Below are positions 1 through 14,737 of a stretch of 64,000 bases of DNA, piece by piece; position 1 is the stretch's first letter, and the number at the start of each line of letters is the position of its first letter. The stretch spans positions 1,220,966 to 1,284,965 of the forward strand of contig CM035351.1 of assembly GCA_020137815.1 (NCBI GenBank), given 5' to 3'. A program made the position numbers and the translations under genes. The notes under the pieces are model-generated. The model was not told the origin of the DNA. It made no database searches and worked only from the letters and a program-made list of their open reading frames with translations. This DNA is from Hormiphora californensis (lineage: Eukaryota; Ctenophora; Tentaculata; Cydippida; Pleurobrachiidae).

Positions 1-2402
1 CACAAGGTTAGTTTTTTGTTCAGTTTGATTGCCCTGTTCAATATTTCCTTTTTGCTCTGTTCCATGTTCCCTGTTTTTGAAAAGCATCTTGTTGTATATG
101 CCTCTCATTTTAACATAGGTTGGGGAGACATTCAAGGTCTTGTCCAAGTATCGAGAGGTCAAGGTTGATGGCTATGTGAATCCCAGTGAACCGAACCGTT
201 TCTGTCTCGGTCAGCTGAGCAATGTGCACCGAACTGAGGCCAGTGAAAAAGCCAGGTAAACGTGATCCCAGAACATTGAGAGGAAGATATTTGGATATCA
301 GTTTCTATATAATTGGATATCAGTTTCTATCAAAATTCAGGGATTGCACGTCTGACTTCCTAATAAATTGGTTTGGTTTTCTCATCTGTGACTGACAACA
401 GTCACACAGCTAATTGCCTATTTCCCCCATCTAGGTTGCATGTGGGACAGGGTGTCATGTTGACACTTGAGGGACAGGGGGACGTGTTGTTGGAGTGCAA
501 GAGCCAACACCCTGTGTTTGTACAATCCCAGTACCTGGATAAACAGAGCCGGAGGAAGCCAGGAGATGCGGTCCACAAGTTCTTCCCCGGTACCCATCTC
601 AAGGTAGATATGATCATCTAACAATCTCAACTTCACAGTACATACAACCATACATGTACAACCATTGTACAACCATACATGGACTCAAATCGACCACGCA
701 TCTTCCACCACTTCATTGCTGCTTCATGAGTTAGCTAGTTAACTGCTTAATTGTGCTACTATGTACTATTATTGTCCATAGTATGGCATATGGCATTATT
801 GTTCAGAGTGCTATTATTGGTAATCCCCTCCCCATGTGGTTGAAAATACCGTGTGCGGCAAAAAAAAGGCCCCCCCTAGACCACCATAGTTGCCGATGTG
901 GTGGAGAGCTGTAACTTGGCAGGGTTGCTCCACTATGTCTATCTTGATCCTGACAGAAAAATCAGAGCTCTAGCTCAAAATTCATTTTCATGAGGGGAAT
1001 GAACTTCTCCGTTCCTTCGATATGAGACCCCCTCATCATTCAGAATTTTTTGCCCGTCTTTGGCTAACGATTATCTTTGTAATGAGACCAATTTGAGCAT
1101 AATCTGATTACCAGGAGAGACACAGTGGAGGGTTTTCCGACCGTCACTCCTGACATGTGATCCAGGCCCGGTCACGTGGTGAAAAGTGGGTTTGGGGTGC
1201 TGTTAACATGTCTCAATAACGGATTATTGCTCTCATATCCCTTGAATATCCCTCCACAATGCTCTCAAGTCACTTTGTGATGCTGATTGATTGGGTTCAT
1301 GTCACCAGTTCTTGTCAAAGTTCTCAAGCGGCCCGTGATACGAGATCATTTCATCAAGGAGGGGCCATCTTGTGTCACTAATCAGCCTATCATCTCACAT
1401 TACACTAGCCAAGGGATCTGGGGTATTTAAATCTTCAAATGTTCATCAAAATAATTCCCAATTGTTACTTGCAATGCATTTTACACCCGAACAGAGGAAC
1501 TTCATCTGGCTCAAGAAGGCGGCCAAACTTGATAAAGAACTCCTGTTCGATGGTGGGGTAGAGGGTGTTGGTTTCCTTCTTGAGCCAGATGAAGTTCCTC
1601 TGTTCGGGTGTAAAATGCATTGCAAGTAACGATTGGGAATGATTTTGATGAACATTTGAAGATTTAAATACCCCAGATCCCTTGGCTAGTGTAATGTGAG
1701 ATGATAGGCTGATTAGTGACACAAGATGGCCCCTCCTTGATGAAATGATCTCGTATCACGGGCCGCTTGAGAACTTTGACAAGAACTGGTGACATGAACC
1801 CAATCAATCAGCATCACAAAGTGACTTGAGAGCATTGTGGAGGGATATTCAAGGGATATGAGAGCAATAATCCGTTATTGAGACATGTTAACAGCACCCC
1901 AAACCCACTTTTCACCACGTGACCGGGCCTGGATCACATGTCAGGAGTGACGGTCGGAAAACCCTCCACTGTGTCTCTCCTGGTAATCAGATTATGCTCA
2001 AATTGGTCTCATTACAAAGATAATCGTTAGCCAAAGACGGGCAAAAAATTCTGAATGATGAGGGGGTCTCATATCGAAGGAACGGAGAAGTTCATTCCCC
2101 TCATGAAAATGAATTTTGAGCTAGAGCTCTGATTTTTCTGTCAGGATCAAGATAGACATAGTGGAGCAACCCTGCCAAGTTACAGCTCTCCACCACATCG
2201 GCAACTATGGTGGTCTAGGGGGGGCCTTTTTTTTGCCGCACACGGTACTAATACCTCCTCCTTCTTCCCCAGGTGTTTGATCTCCAGGATTGTTATGATA
2301 CGATCATGACCAAGGCCCAGATTGCGCAGAGTGCTGCCAGAGCCCAGGCTCTCGCTGTCAGCGGGAGTCCAGACGCAGCCCAGGCTGCCCTTCAAATAGT
2401 CG
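1..2402 (+). CDS. SMAD4: Co-Smad (SMAD4-like) MH2 exons, copy A, 5' partial
   Basis: Exons 1-6 (last two codons of an exon cut by the window edge), 119-255, 435-603 and 2273-2402, all with GT-AG borders and phases that join cleanly. They encode the first two thirds of an MH2 domain, the trimerisation and receptor/partner-binding half of Smad transcription factors in TGF-beta/BMP signalling. Diagnostic stretches are [15 protein letters not shown] and [19 protein letters not shown], followed by the Ala/Gln-rich helix of Co-Smads. Exon lengths (137, 169, 130) equal those of copy B, to which it is almost identical. The next exon (starting GPKAINP in copy B) is absent; instead the sequence runs into the linker exons of copy B. 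The last intron is enlarged by a foldback element at 849-2245. Either a real tandem duplication or two haplotypes joined in assembly. Confidence 0.8.
849..2245. mobile_element. Foldback element with 670 bp inverted arms
   Basis: Arms 849-1518 and 1576-2245 are near-perfect reverse complements around a 57 bp spacer. Each outer end reads CCGTGTGCGGC followed by an A run and a C run, and the dinucleotide TA flanks both ends (847-848, 2246-2247). No transposase is encoded; the short ORFs inside are mirror images of each other. It lies in a SMAD4 copy A intron, and the corresponding intron of copy B (4621-4896) lacks it, giving an empty site for comparison. Confidence 0.85.
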
Positions 2403-2886
2403 GTTAGTTGAACCAGGGCTGGCTCCAGCCCGATATTTCTGGGGGGGGGGGGGCTGCCCTACAAATAGTCGGTTAGTTGAACTGATTACACTTTGCTCGA
2501 CACCCTCCTTCAGATTGTAGTGACGTAGCACCATTTATCAGATAGATCTCATTGAAACCAGCTCTCTCTCTATTTCACTCTCTAGCTATCTCTCTCCTAA
2601 CTTGTGTGTATTATATGTGCATAGATGATGGGCGGGTGACGTGTGTGTGTGTCTATTTCACCCTTACCAGACAACATCCTTCTCTCTCGTTCTCTCTCCG
2701 ACTCTTTTACTATCTCTCTCTCACCATTCCTTCTTTCTCCCTTGCACATAATTTATCTCTTTCTCTCTCCCTTGTGCATACTATCGTCTATCTATCTCTG
2801 TTGCTGTGCATGTGGCTAAACTCAAGCAGTCGAATTATTTACCCTGCTTTGTGTATCTCTAACCCCAAACCCTTCCTCTCTTTCAG

Positions 2887-5651
<2,765 letters not shown>

Positions 5652-6897
5652 CTGTAAGTCCCCTAGTTTGGTTTAATTATTATGAGTCCCTGATTTGATT
5701 TTAGATTCAGCCATCCCCAATCTTACTATTCTGCTGAAAACTACCCCTGTTACTTCTTGGTTCCTGCTTTCGCTATAACTTGCCACTTTCTCTCTTGCCC
5801 TCTCTTCTCGCTTTTTCTCTCTCTCTCTCATCTTCTGCCCCCCATGTTAAAGTTACTTGTCTATTTCGAAGGGTATGTCTCCTGCTCATTTTGGTATAAT
5901 TAATTCCCCAGGTTGAAGAGAGAGAACAAGAAGGAGAAGGATAACACTGTCAAAAGGATAATGCGATAAAGTGGATGAAAATGTGTCAGAGGGTATAATG
6001 AGGGTAGTGAGAGTTTCTACTATCATTTATGAAATGGGGTAGAATTTATATGACAGGGATAAATCGATTAACAGATGTATAGCACGCATCTTGTGTAAAT
6101 TTTATTTCAAAATCTTGCATGATAAGTAGGTTAAATTAAAAAAGAGACAGATAAGAGCATATTGAAGGAACGGAAAAAGACAATTTATCTTTTGTTTACA
6201 CGGGCAAAGTACAGGTCTATTATTGAACTGTAGCGAGAGAGTCATTATGGGTGAGTCAAAGGGGGTCCAAGAGAGTTTTTAGTAGCTGATTTATTCTTCT
6301 AAAGGCTGACTGAGTGAGATAACGTCCTTTACCAGACATAATGTCTAGACAACTACTAGGCGAGAGAGAGAGTAACATGGTATATCTTGGGATTTCAATA
6401 TCTCACTCTCTATACATTTAATTTTATTAGATGCACTATTATTTTTTTATTATCCGTTAGTAACTAACTCGTTTATAAACCACATTCCACAGGATGCCCT
6501 AATCTCGAACGATTATCTAATCCCTCTCTAAGATAGCTCCTTCTTTTTGCAGTATTTGGGCATCCTGTCCAGTAGTAATACCCCGGATATGGGTAGAGAA
6601 TACTTCATGGTTCCAGATTAACACAGTTGTCTTGGAGGTAGATGGGAAGAGAAAACTACACGTTTTATGTTGTTATTAAAAACCAATACGCATAGGGTGT
6701 ACAAAATACATTTTCTCGATACATATATTCACACAAATGGGGGGTTCGGGCCTATACTTCATATAATTCCATGGAGTAAGCTGTGTTGCTCACATAAAGA
6801 TCTGTTCTTTTTACATGTGGCGCGCTCATTATAGCACATGGTAACTGCACTTTTCAATGTCAGGACAATTATAATTCTAGGACTAGATTGTATTTTA
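5652..6897. other. Intergenic region between SMAD4 and the Ly6-type gene
   Basis: No supported gene. It contains the SMAD4 3' flank and, on the opposite strand, the 3' flank of the Ly6-type gene, so the two genes converge here. A pyrimidine-rich acceptor-like site near 5912 and another near 6552 with a short open stretch were seen, but no matching exons. Confidence 0.5.
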
Positions 6898-8681
6898 TTA
6901 GACGAAGATGTAGGTAACTAGGAGTAGGAGTAGAGAGGATGAGATGACGGTCGAGGTAGCACCATTACCATCTTTCTCTTCTGTTTTAACTGCTTCACCA
7001 TCTTCTGGAATTACTAATTGCTCACTGGAGGAAGGGAGAAGTGGTTAGTTAGTTGTGGAGGTTTGAGGGGAGAGAGAAGTGGTTAGTTAGTTGTGGAGGT
7101 TTGAGTGGGGGAGAAGTGGTTAGTTGGTTGTAGAGGTTTGAGTGGGGAAGAAGTGGTTAGTTGGTTGTAGAGGTTTGAGTGGGGAAGAAGTGGTTAGTTG
7201 GTTGTAGAGGTTTGAGTGGGGAAGAAGTGGTTAGTTGGTTGTAGAGGTTTGAGTGGGGAAGTCGGAAGAAGTGGTGATCTGATTGGGGAAAAGAGGTGGT
7301 TTGAGTAGGAAGAAGAGGCGGTTTGTTTTTGGAATTACGTAGTTGAAGTTTATAATAAAAAATTGTAGAGATTTGATGGAGAGGGGGTAGCTGTCGCATG
7401 ACTCATGTATTCTCTCCACAATCGAGAGAGAGGGGAGAGAAGAGGGAGAGTGAGAGTGAGTGAGAGAGGGAGAGTGAGCGAAGATAGTGAGAGAGAGGGA
7501 GAGGGAGACAGCTAGGTAATGCTATATCCCACAAACAGCGATTTGAGCTCCCATTATATCATGCTATGATGAGCTAAGAGTGTAGAGAGCATGGGAAATG
7601 TAGATAGAGGTTTAATCGTTCTGGCAAGGGCATTAGCGGGATTTTGTTCAGCGATATATAGCGATATGCCGAGCACAGACAGACATACTATCTAAATACA
7701 TGCTGCTAAATAAAACGGAGAACTACTATTACATTCTGACAATGTAATACATTATGTATCTCGTATGGGGAGGTGTATCTCGATGATTGGGTTTAGCTGG
7801 GCGAATGATATCAGCGATATAGCTAGAAGTACCTATCCTCTTGCTTAACAGTGTAATCTTGATTCTTAGGTTCTTCTGTAACTACCACAACTTGATCATC
7901 GCCACTACGTGTTACGTGAATTAATCAATAGCTAATTAATTAATTAGTGATGCAACCGGAACCCCGATTTACAGGAATCCCAATTTACCGGAATCCCAAT
8001 TTACCGGACATCCCGGTAAACCAAGGTCCTCCAGCTACTAATACTGTTCCCGAGTCTCATTAAAGAGACAGTATTAGCATTAGTAGACAATTTGAATAAT
8101 TGAAATAAAGTAACCGGCCCTTTATCCCTCTTGTCCCCACACCCTTGTCTACTCACCCCTTGTCTGCATCGTAACCCCTTTTTGTTCCCCCACCCCCGTG
8201 GTTACTCACCCCTCGGCGTTACAGTTGTCCTCCTTACAACACTCCAGTCCCCGGCCCAAATTACAATCCGTCCCTCCCACACAGGTACAATATCCTGCAG
8301 GGTCACCGTAGGCACAACCCAGGTTGTAGTATGTCTTGGTGCCATTCTGTTTAGACCCTTTGAAGGTGTAGCAGTTGTCTTCACCTTTTACGCACTCCTG
8401 ATTTGGGCGGAGGGAGACACATGGTTAGGCGAGAGAGATGGGTACTGGTAGTTGCTAGTTACCTTCTTTTCTTTTTTCCTTTTTTTACTCAACAAATTAA
8501 GCAATCGGATGTTTTTAGTAACATAATTTCGGATACAAGGAAGTCACAAGGACGCATATAATAACTAACTTACCACTGAATTAGTACAACTGTTAGGGTC
8601 ATCCACGTTGCTGCATTGGTAGCAGGAGATGGCTGAGGCCACCCCTAGAGCTGCTGAAAGCACCACCAGTACTTTTATCAT
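6898..8681 (-). CDS. Ly6/uPAR-domain protein, secreted and GPI-anchored
   Basis: Three exons on the minus strand: 8574-8681, 8210-8397 and 6898-7024, with GT-AG junctions, phases 0 and 2, giving 140 residues. Residues 1-17 are a signal peptide (MIKVLVVLSAALGVASA). The mature part starts ISCYQC and holds twelve cysteines (20, 23, 32, 38, 45, 64, 73, 75, 81, 89, 90, 95), ending in CCKEDNCN, the CCxxDxCN signature of three-finger Ly6/uPAR domains. The last exon supplies an acidic linker and a hydrophobic tail (about 125-140, containing LLLLLV) preceded by small residues, typical of GPI attachment. An AATAAA overlaps the stop codon (6894-6899 on the minus strand). Ligand unknown. Each exon is too short to stand out as an ORF. 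Confidence 0.85.
7037..7263. repeat. ~37 bp minisatellite in Ly6-type gene intron 2
   Basis: About six copies of a unit containing GTGGTTAGTTGGTTGTAGAG, spaced 35-38 bp. The purine-rich tract continues with GA-rich sequence at 7420-7510. Confidence 0.85.
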
Positions 8682-10919
8682 CTTGGAACACACACAGAGG
8701 ACAGCTAGGAGACAGGAAGGGTTATTTAGAAGCTCAAAAGTAATGGGTGTTTAGAAGTTCAAAAAGAAGGATTAATGGGTATTTAGAAGGTCACAATCTA
8801 TACCCCATTAGCACGGGCTTAGAGTACCATACATAACGATAAAGTAGGGAACAAACAGTGGAGATATTTCTAGAATTTAAGTAGTTAAAGAATAAAATGA
8901 CTATGAGTACTTGAGAAAGCAAAACACAGTTCAGGATCTAAATTAGATGCTAATGGCATGAAACAAAGCGTAGTCCCCCTAAACAGTGGTCTCATACTAT
9001 TGTTCAGGTCCTTTGTAGTTAAATGGGGGGGGGGGGGGGTGTTGTATAATAGTTTGCAACAAAAAGTGGCTCACAGGGGAGCAACAAAGACCTGAATCTC
9101 TGCGTCTGTTGTGATGGCTAATAATAGCGTATTTCAGTAATTTTAGCCCTCTCTCTTTGAGAGATGCTCTCGTATAATTAGTCATATAATATAACTGGGC
9201 AATGAAGAACTATTGCGCTATGTACTGTCTAGCATATTTAGTCTCGCATCATCCAATCAAGCTAATAGAGACTGGCAAGATGAAGATTTAGAGAGACAGA
9301 GAGAGAGATAGAGTAGGAGAGAGAGAGAGAAGCGAGGATAAGAGATGAGAGTGCGATATGTCAATATGGTAGCAGTTAGCAGGTGCTGGGAAATAGCAGG
9401 AAGCATCGGAGCTTTCTGTGCGAGAGAGAGAGGGGAGAGAGAGAGATGCAGTAGATACTGTGAAAAATGGGGAATGTTAAAATAAGAAAGGTGCAACATA
9501 CTGCAGTAAAAGCGGTAACGTCAGAATTCAAAGTAAAGTGGGGCGTGGAGAGTAGAAAGAAATTAGAAGTGGTAACACACACAACACAACAACAAAGCTT
9601 GAAACACAACTTTGGTGTGAAATGGTGCGGGGAGAGCGACCAGTGAATGGGTTAGAAATAGATCGGGAGCGGGAGAGACAGACAGAGAAAGATGAATATA
9701 GATCAAAGATCGAGAGAATGAAAGAGAAAGAGAGCTAGACTAGAGAGATATAGAAAGGTAAAGAAAAGGAAAAGAATACAGGGTGAAATAGAGAGAACGG
9801 GAATGAAAATAAGCTTGGGAGCGAGAGAGTAGTATAGAATAGATGGTGTTGTAAATAAAGATCTACACTTTATATAGCATATTGTGTTTAGAAACCTATT
9901 TAGAGTGTGGGAATTCTCCTTTGGCCCTGATTAGGAGAAGGGGATAAACCCCGTTACCCCCAAATTTGCAACTTTTGGACTCAAAACTTTGGTCGAGTCC
10001 CATTTTAGACTAAAATAGAGCTAATTGGGTCACCCCAAATTAGAACTACATTTTTTTTGACTGGATTTTATAGCAAAATCAATCACATTTAAACCCGCCA
10101 CCCCGCAAGTTTTACTCCAATTGATTGCCCTGACACTTGTGTCAGATTCAAAGTAATCTGTCATACCGGTCCTTACCCGGGGGTGCACAAATTCTTTTTT
10201 TAAAACATTTAAACTAATAACAGAGAGATTTTTATACGAATTTGGCCTTGGGAAATGTAGTACAACTACCTACCCACGAATAATGGTAGAACCCCTGGAG
10301 AATTTTGGGTTCCGAAAAAAGGGGAAATGCCGCTTTTATCTCCATACTGGTGTATCCAGTGGGAAATCCGTGCAGCCAGAAAACTCGGTGCAGTGATGTT
10401 CTAGGTCTATAAGCTGAAAGGCCATTACGGTTAGTTTAAAAAGACGGAGGGAAGAGAGAGGGAGAGAAAAGAAAAGGGGAGAGAAGAGAGAGGGGAGAGG
10501 GGAGAGAGAGAAAAGAGAGGAGAAAAGAGAGAGAGAAGAGAGAGAGAGGAAAAGAGAGAGAGAGGGGGGGGGGGGGGGTTTTTTTTTTTTTTCCCCCCGG
10601 GGGGGGGGGGTTTTTTTTTTTTTTTGGTTTTTTGGGTTTCCCCCCCTTGCCCCCCTTTTGGAACCCCTTATTTCTTGGTTTTTTTAATTGGTGTGTTTGG
10701 GGGGTTTGGAGATAGGAAGTAGACCTAGGGTTTTTGCAAAGGGCACCTTATTCTTTAACCCCGCCACATACCCAAAAAAACCCCTACTAAACACTGCTGT
10801 ACTACTATATCAGTTGAACTGCTGGGAGAAGAGAAGTGAACTCTCTGAGGTTGACGTTCTGTATACGTCAGGAGTCAGAATCACATAATTATCGACCACT
10901 GTTTTTTGGGGAAAAGAAC
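8682..10919. other. Gene-poor region ending in distorted homopolymers
   Basis: No gene found on either strand. It contains the upstream region of the Ly6-type gene, a poly-G run near 9027-9039, purine-rich tracts (9290-9460, 9660-9800, 10450-10565) and, at 10565-10720, long blocks of pure G, T and C unlike anything else in the window. The last block looks like poor base calling rather than biology. Confidence 0.5.
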
Positions 10920-12207
10920 GGCAGGTGGGGAAAAAAGCCCCACCGGTTTTGGACCCCCCCTTTAAAGGGGCCCTTTAAGGGGGAAACCCTTTTTGGGACC
11001 CCTTTAAAAGGGCCCTAAAAGTTAAGGGGCCCTTTAAGGGACCCCAGAAAGTTTTAAGGGGGCCCTTTAAAGAGGTTGAACGAGTCGTGAAACAGTCCCC
11101 CCCGTCTCATTTTTACATTTTAAGCGGGGTTCCCCTGCTAAAGAGGGACAACCAAAATCGTGGTCAGTACCCCCGTAGGCAGTACACCTTGTAAACGGTT
11201 TTCCCTCGCTAATGAGGGATACCGAATCGTGAGCACTGAGCCCGTGGAAAAATACCGTGGAGCGGTTCACATCTCTGTCCCCTCCCTCTGTCCTTTTCCC
11301 CCCCTCTGTGTCTGTTTTTTCTGTCCCTCTCTATTTTCCCCCCCCTCTGTCTCAATTTTTTGTATCTCTCCCCTGTCTCTGTCTCTGTCCCCTGTCCTTT
11401 TTCTCCCTTTTTCTGGGCTCGTCTCGTCTCTGTCTCTGGGCTCTGTCCCTGTCTCTGTCCTGTCCTCGTTTTTCTGTCTCTGGGCTCTGTCCCCTGGCTC
11501 TGTCCCCCTGTCCTTTTGTCCCCTGTCCTGTCCGTCTCTGGCTCTGTCCTTTTCTCTGGGCTCTCCCCTCTCCCCTCTCTCTCCCTCTCCCTTTTCCTCT
11601 CCTTCTCTCCCCTCTCTCTCCCTCTCCTCTCTCTCTCTCTCTTTTCCCCAACTCCCCCTCTCTTTTCTTTCTCCTCCCCCCCCCCCTCCCCCCCTTGCCC
11701 CTCCCTCTCCCTCTTCTTTCTCTCCCCTTTTTTTAGGGGGAAACGAGAGGGAAACGAGACAAGGGGCCAGAGCCCCAGAGAAGGACAGAGGGGGGAATGG
11801 GGTAAGGCCCAAACCCGAACCAAACGGGAACAGGACGAAAAGGGAAAAGAGCAGAGGAAAACCAAAAAAGGGGGAGCGGACAGAGGGGACGAGATTTAAA
11901 CCGATCACGTATGTTTCACTGCTCACGATTGGGTGTACCTCATTGGGAGGGAAAACGTTGAAATTTTACGATAGGGGTTGACGCACGATTCTTTAAAACC
12001 TCATTGCATGGAACCGTTTAAAAGAAAACGGATAGGGGTCGAGGGTATGCTACGTTCGTTCAAAATTTTCTTTAAGGGTCCCTTAACTTCATAGGGTCCC
12101 TTAAAGGGTCCCTTAACTTTCTAGGGTCCCTTAAAGGGTCCCTAAAAGGGTCCCTTAAAGGGTCCCTTAAAGGGTCCCTTAACCGGTCGGGCTTCTTCTC
12201 ACCTGCC
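10920..12207. mobile_element. Inverted-repeat element with 12 bp repeats near its ends
   Basis: The left end (GGCAGGTGGGG then AAGCCCC, ACCGGTT) and the right end (ACCGGTCGGGCTTCTTCTC then ACCTGCC) are reverse complements. Inside each end lies an array of AGGGTCCCTTAA-type units: clean at 12070-12185, distorted at 10955-11065. Further in, a TTTTCCCTC...AATGAGG...AATCGTGAGC stretch (11200-11240) is mirrored at 11925-11955. The centre (11270-11900) is pyrimidine-rich then purine-rich, itself partly mirrored. Long ORFs across it are low-complexity artefacts. No transposase seen, so non-autonomous if mobile. Confidence 0.65.
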
Positions 12208-13355
12208 AAATGAACTAGATAGATGTGTATGTTTTGTCGTTGAGACTGAGAGAGGGATAACAGAACAGAACCAGTTAGTTCTCTCTCACTCTATCCACCT
12301 TGGATACCAGTTCCACTCTCTGGGAGAGAGAGTCTTTCTGGGAGAGAGCCTAGTCTCTCCCACACACACACTGACACACTGACGATGATGATACGAAAGA
12401 GTTACTGCAATAACTGATACAAAGAGGCCTATAATCGACCGGAAATGGAGAGTTATTAGTGAAGAAATGTGTAATTGTCGTCACAAACTATCCCTCAATG
12501 AAGATCTGTCATGCTCTTTGATTTCTGGTTCGTATTTCCTCATCTATCCATCAGGATGAAAAGGAAATAAGAACATCCCACTCTACACCTCCTCCAATTA
12601 TGAGCAATTGAGGCTCAATTTGAGCTAACTTATCGAGCAGTAATAACTGATCGATAGGCTGTATAAATTTCAGAAATGTAGAAAGGTTAGTAGAACGATT
12701 GAAGAAAGGGAGTTGGAAATGAACGGTAGACCTATACAGATCTTGCTAGGGAGTAGGAATTGTAGGATGAGCTGTAGTACCTCGTCTCAAAGTCACTAGT
12801 CACAAAGATATGTCGGGTGGGGGGGACTCTGTTGGAGAAAACTAAAACAAACCAGTTTCAGATTGAAATGAACTGACTATGAGTTGTTAGTTGTGGAATG
12901 TACTAAAAATAGGAACATATATTGGTCAGTTTAGGGTTGGACAATATATACCAACATGCCAGCACGTAACCTTGTTATGCAAAGGTAGATTGAATTTTGA
13001 GCTTTTGAAAGTTCACAACTGTTGCGTGTCACACTAACTGTCACAACTGACTCAGTCAATGCCTGTTAGGGAACATATTCATGTGCCCAATTTAGGCTAA
13101 CAGTGTGACAACTGCTGCAGCATCGTGAAGTTGAACTTGAAGTAGTGAAACCAGTATGAAGACTAACTTGGGATTTCCCAAACTATAAACGGAAACAACT
13201 TTAGAATGGACAGAGTCACAACTTGAGCCAGTTACAGTTGGGACAAACGAACTGATTGACTCCAAACGGTGACCGGGTCCTGTCACTAGATTCCGGGCCC
13301 TGGTCCAAGCCTATTAGGGTATTAATTCTTGTGCCATTGGAGGGAACAGGTGACA
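12208..13355. other. No gene recognised
   Basis: Unique-looking AT-rich sequence without a convincing exon on either strand. The single ORF of moderate length on the minus strand (13092-13286) shows no family resemblance. Confidence 0.4.
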
Positions 13356-13424
13356 GGTGACATAGACACCTGGTGCGACCGAGATTGAGCTCACGCGGGG
13401 GTCGCGCCAGGTGTCTATGTCACC
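13356..13424. repeat. Short perfect hairpin
   Basis: GGTGACATAGACACCTGG at the left is mirrored by CCAGGTGTCTATGTCACC at the right, around a loop of about 30 bases with further GCGACC/GGTCGC pairing. Probably a tiny MITE or hairpin satellite unit. Confidence 0.8.
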
Positions 13425-13555
13425 AAATCATGCACCTGGTTTCTAATTCTTGGGGCCATCTGGCTCCCACGCAGGCCAGCCTATATAGGCCCATTAGGCT
13501 AAGACCCATCTAGTAGCAGTTTGTGGTACATTGATCAAGGCTATGAGTATGACCG

Positions 13556-13636
13556 GTCTGGCGCCGCCGACCCCATCTGAGCGCACTGTCGCGTCACGCG
13601 CTCAGATTTGAGAATCAAATTGGGGTATGGGCCCCA
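13556..13636. repeat. Dispersed short repeat, copy 1
   Basis: Contains GGCGCCGCCGACCCCATCTG, then GAGCGCACTG and GAGAATCAAATTGGGGTATG. The same order of motifs recurs at 16019-16076 and 29277-29340, and partly at 15040-15090. GACCCCAT and ATGGGGT pair as a stem. Confidence 0.75.
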
Positions 13637-13867
13637 TCATAAAGTTGTATGACTGTTACAATAGGATATCTATTACAGGTTCGAACACCTAAGTGAACTT
13701 CTCGAAATAACTTAAAGTCAATTCCGCCTACCAATTAGTAAATTAGGTAAACGTCCAACTAAGGCTTCTAAAAACAATGGGTGTAGAACAAAAGGGTTGC
13801 AGCAGCTGACTGGTAACATTCAGATACATGCTGTGAAAAAGAAGGAAACGGGAGGAGTCAGCCAGAG

Positions 13868-13975
<108 letters not shown>

Positions 13976-14466
13976 GGTAGGTAGATGGAAGCAACCTGAT
14001 TGAGTAATTGGGTTAGTCGGTTGCTATCCTACTACTACTACTGCACTCTCTCTCTCTCAATCGATAGAACCATCTGACCGGCTGCAGCTCAGCTGAGAGA
14101 AAGAGTGAAACTGTAATTTGTTGCAGGATGCAGTGAGTTGTTACTGCAGCTGGAGAGAGAGAAACGTTACTGGGGTAGTCAGCTGTGTTAGTTGACCAAT
14201 TAACATATTATAATACCCGGTAATACGGGCTAATTACAGGCTGAAGTCACGTGACCCTTGGGAAACATTACCCACACACTGGCCATGAACATTTTCCCAA
14301 TATATGCTTGGCCGTGTGAGGGGAACGGAGGGGCGTGACGTGCCCAACCAATATGCAACATTTTCCCAATATGCAAGTTATGTCTCAACACGTGGACATA
14401 GTGGATTGTCATTAGGCCCATACCATGATAGGCGTTATAATACAACTTGTATTCCAGGGCTATCAC

Positions 14467-14737
14467 TAAAGTCGGATTTTTTGAAACTGTCACCCCCCTG
14501 GGTGGCGCGCGATGTTTTATTGGCGCGTCGGAAACTTGTTTTGGCGGTTTTTTGGCTCTCACGCCTTTGTTTCTTGGCCGATTTCGTCGATCAAAAGTTT
14601 TACGGACTCACAAAATTATGCTCTTTCCGGTGATATGCGACTTTTTGCCGAAAAGTGAGAGCAAGTGGGGGCTGTCACGCGCAAATACGACGCCGCGCGT
14701 GAAAAGGGGGGTGACAGTTTCAAAAAATCCGACTTTA
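14467..14737. mobile_element. MITE, family with TAAAGTCGG termini, copy 1
   Basis: The left end TAAAGTCGGATTTTTTGAAA plus CTGTCACCCCCC is mirrored at the right by GTGACAGTTTCAAAAAATCC then GACTTTA. No ORF of note inside. A second member with the same 30 bp ends but a different core lies at 32061-32215. Confidence 0.8.

Noticed and set aside
1372-1722. Mirror-image ORFs of ~85 codons on both strands
   Set aside because: Both are products of the same palindrome; no family resemblance.
6552-6630. Possible terminal exon after TTTTTGCAG (reads YLGILSSSNTPDMG then a stop)
   Set aside because: No upstream exon in compatible phase and no recognisable family.
11160-11981. Long overlapping ORFs on both strands
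   Set aside because: They arise from CT/GA-rich low-complexity sequence inside an inverted-repeat element; no protein-like composition.
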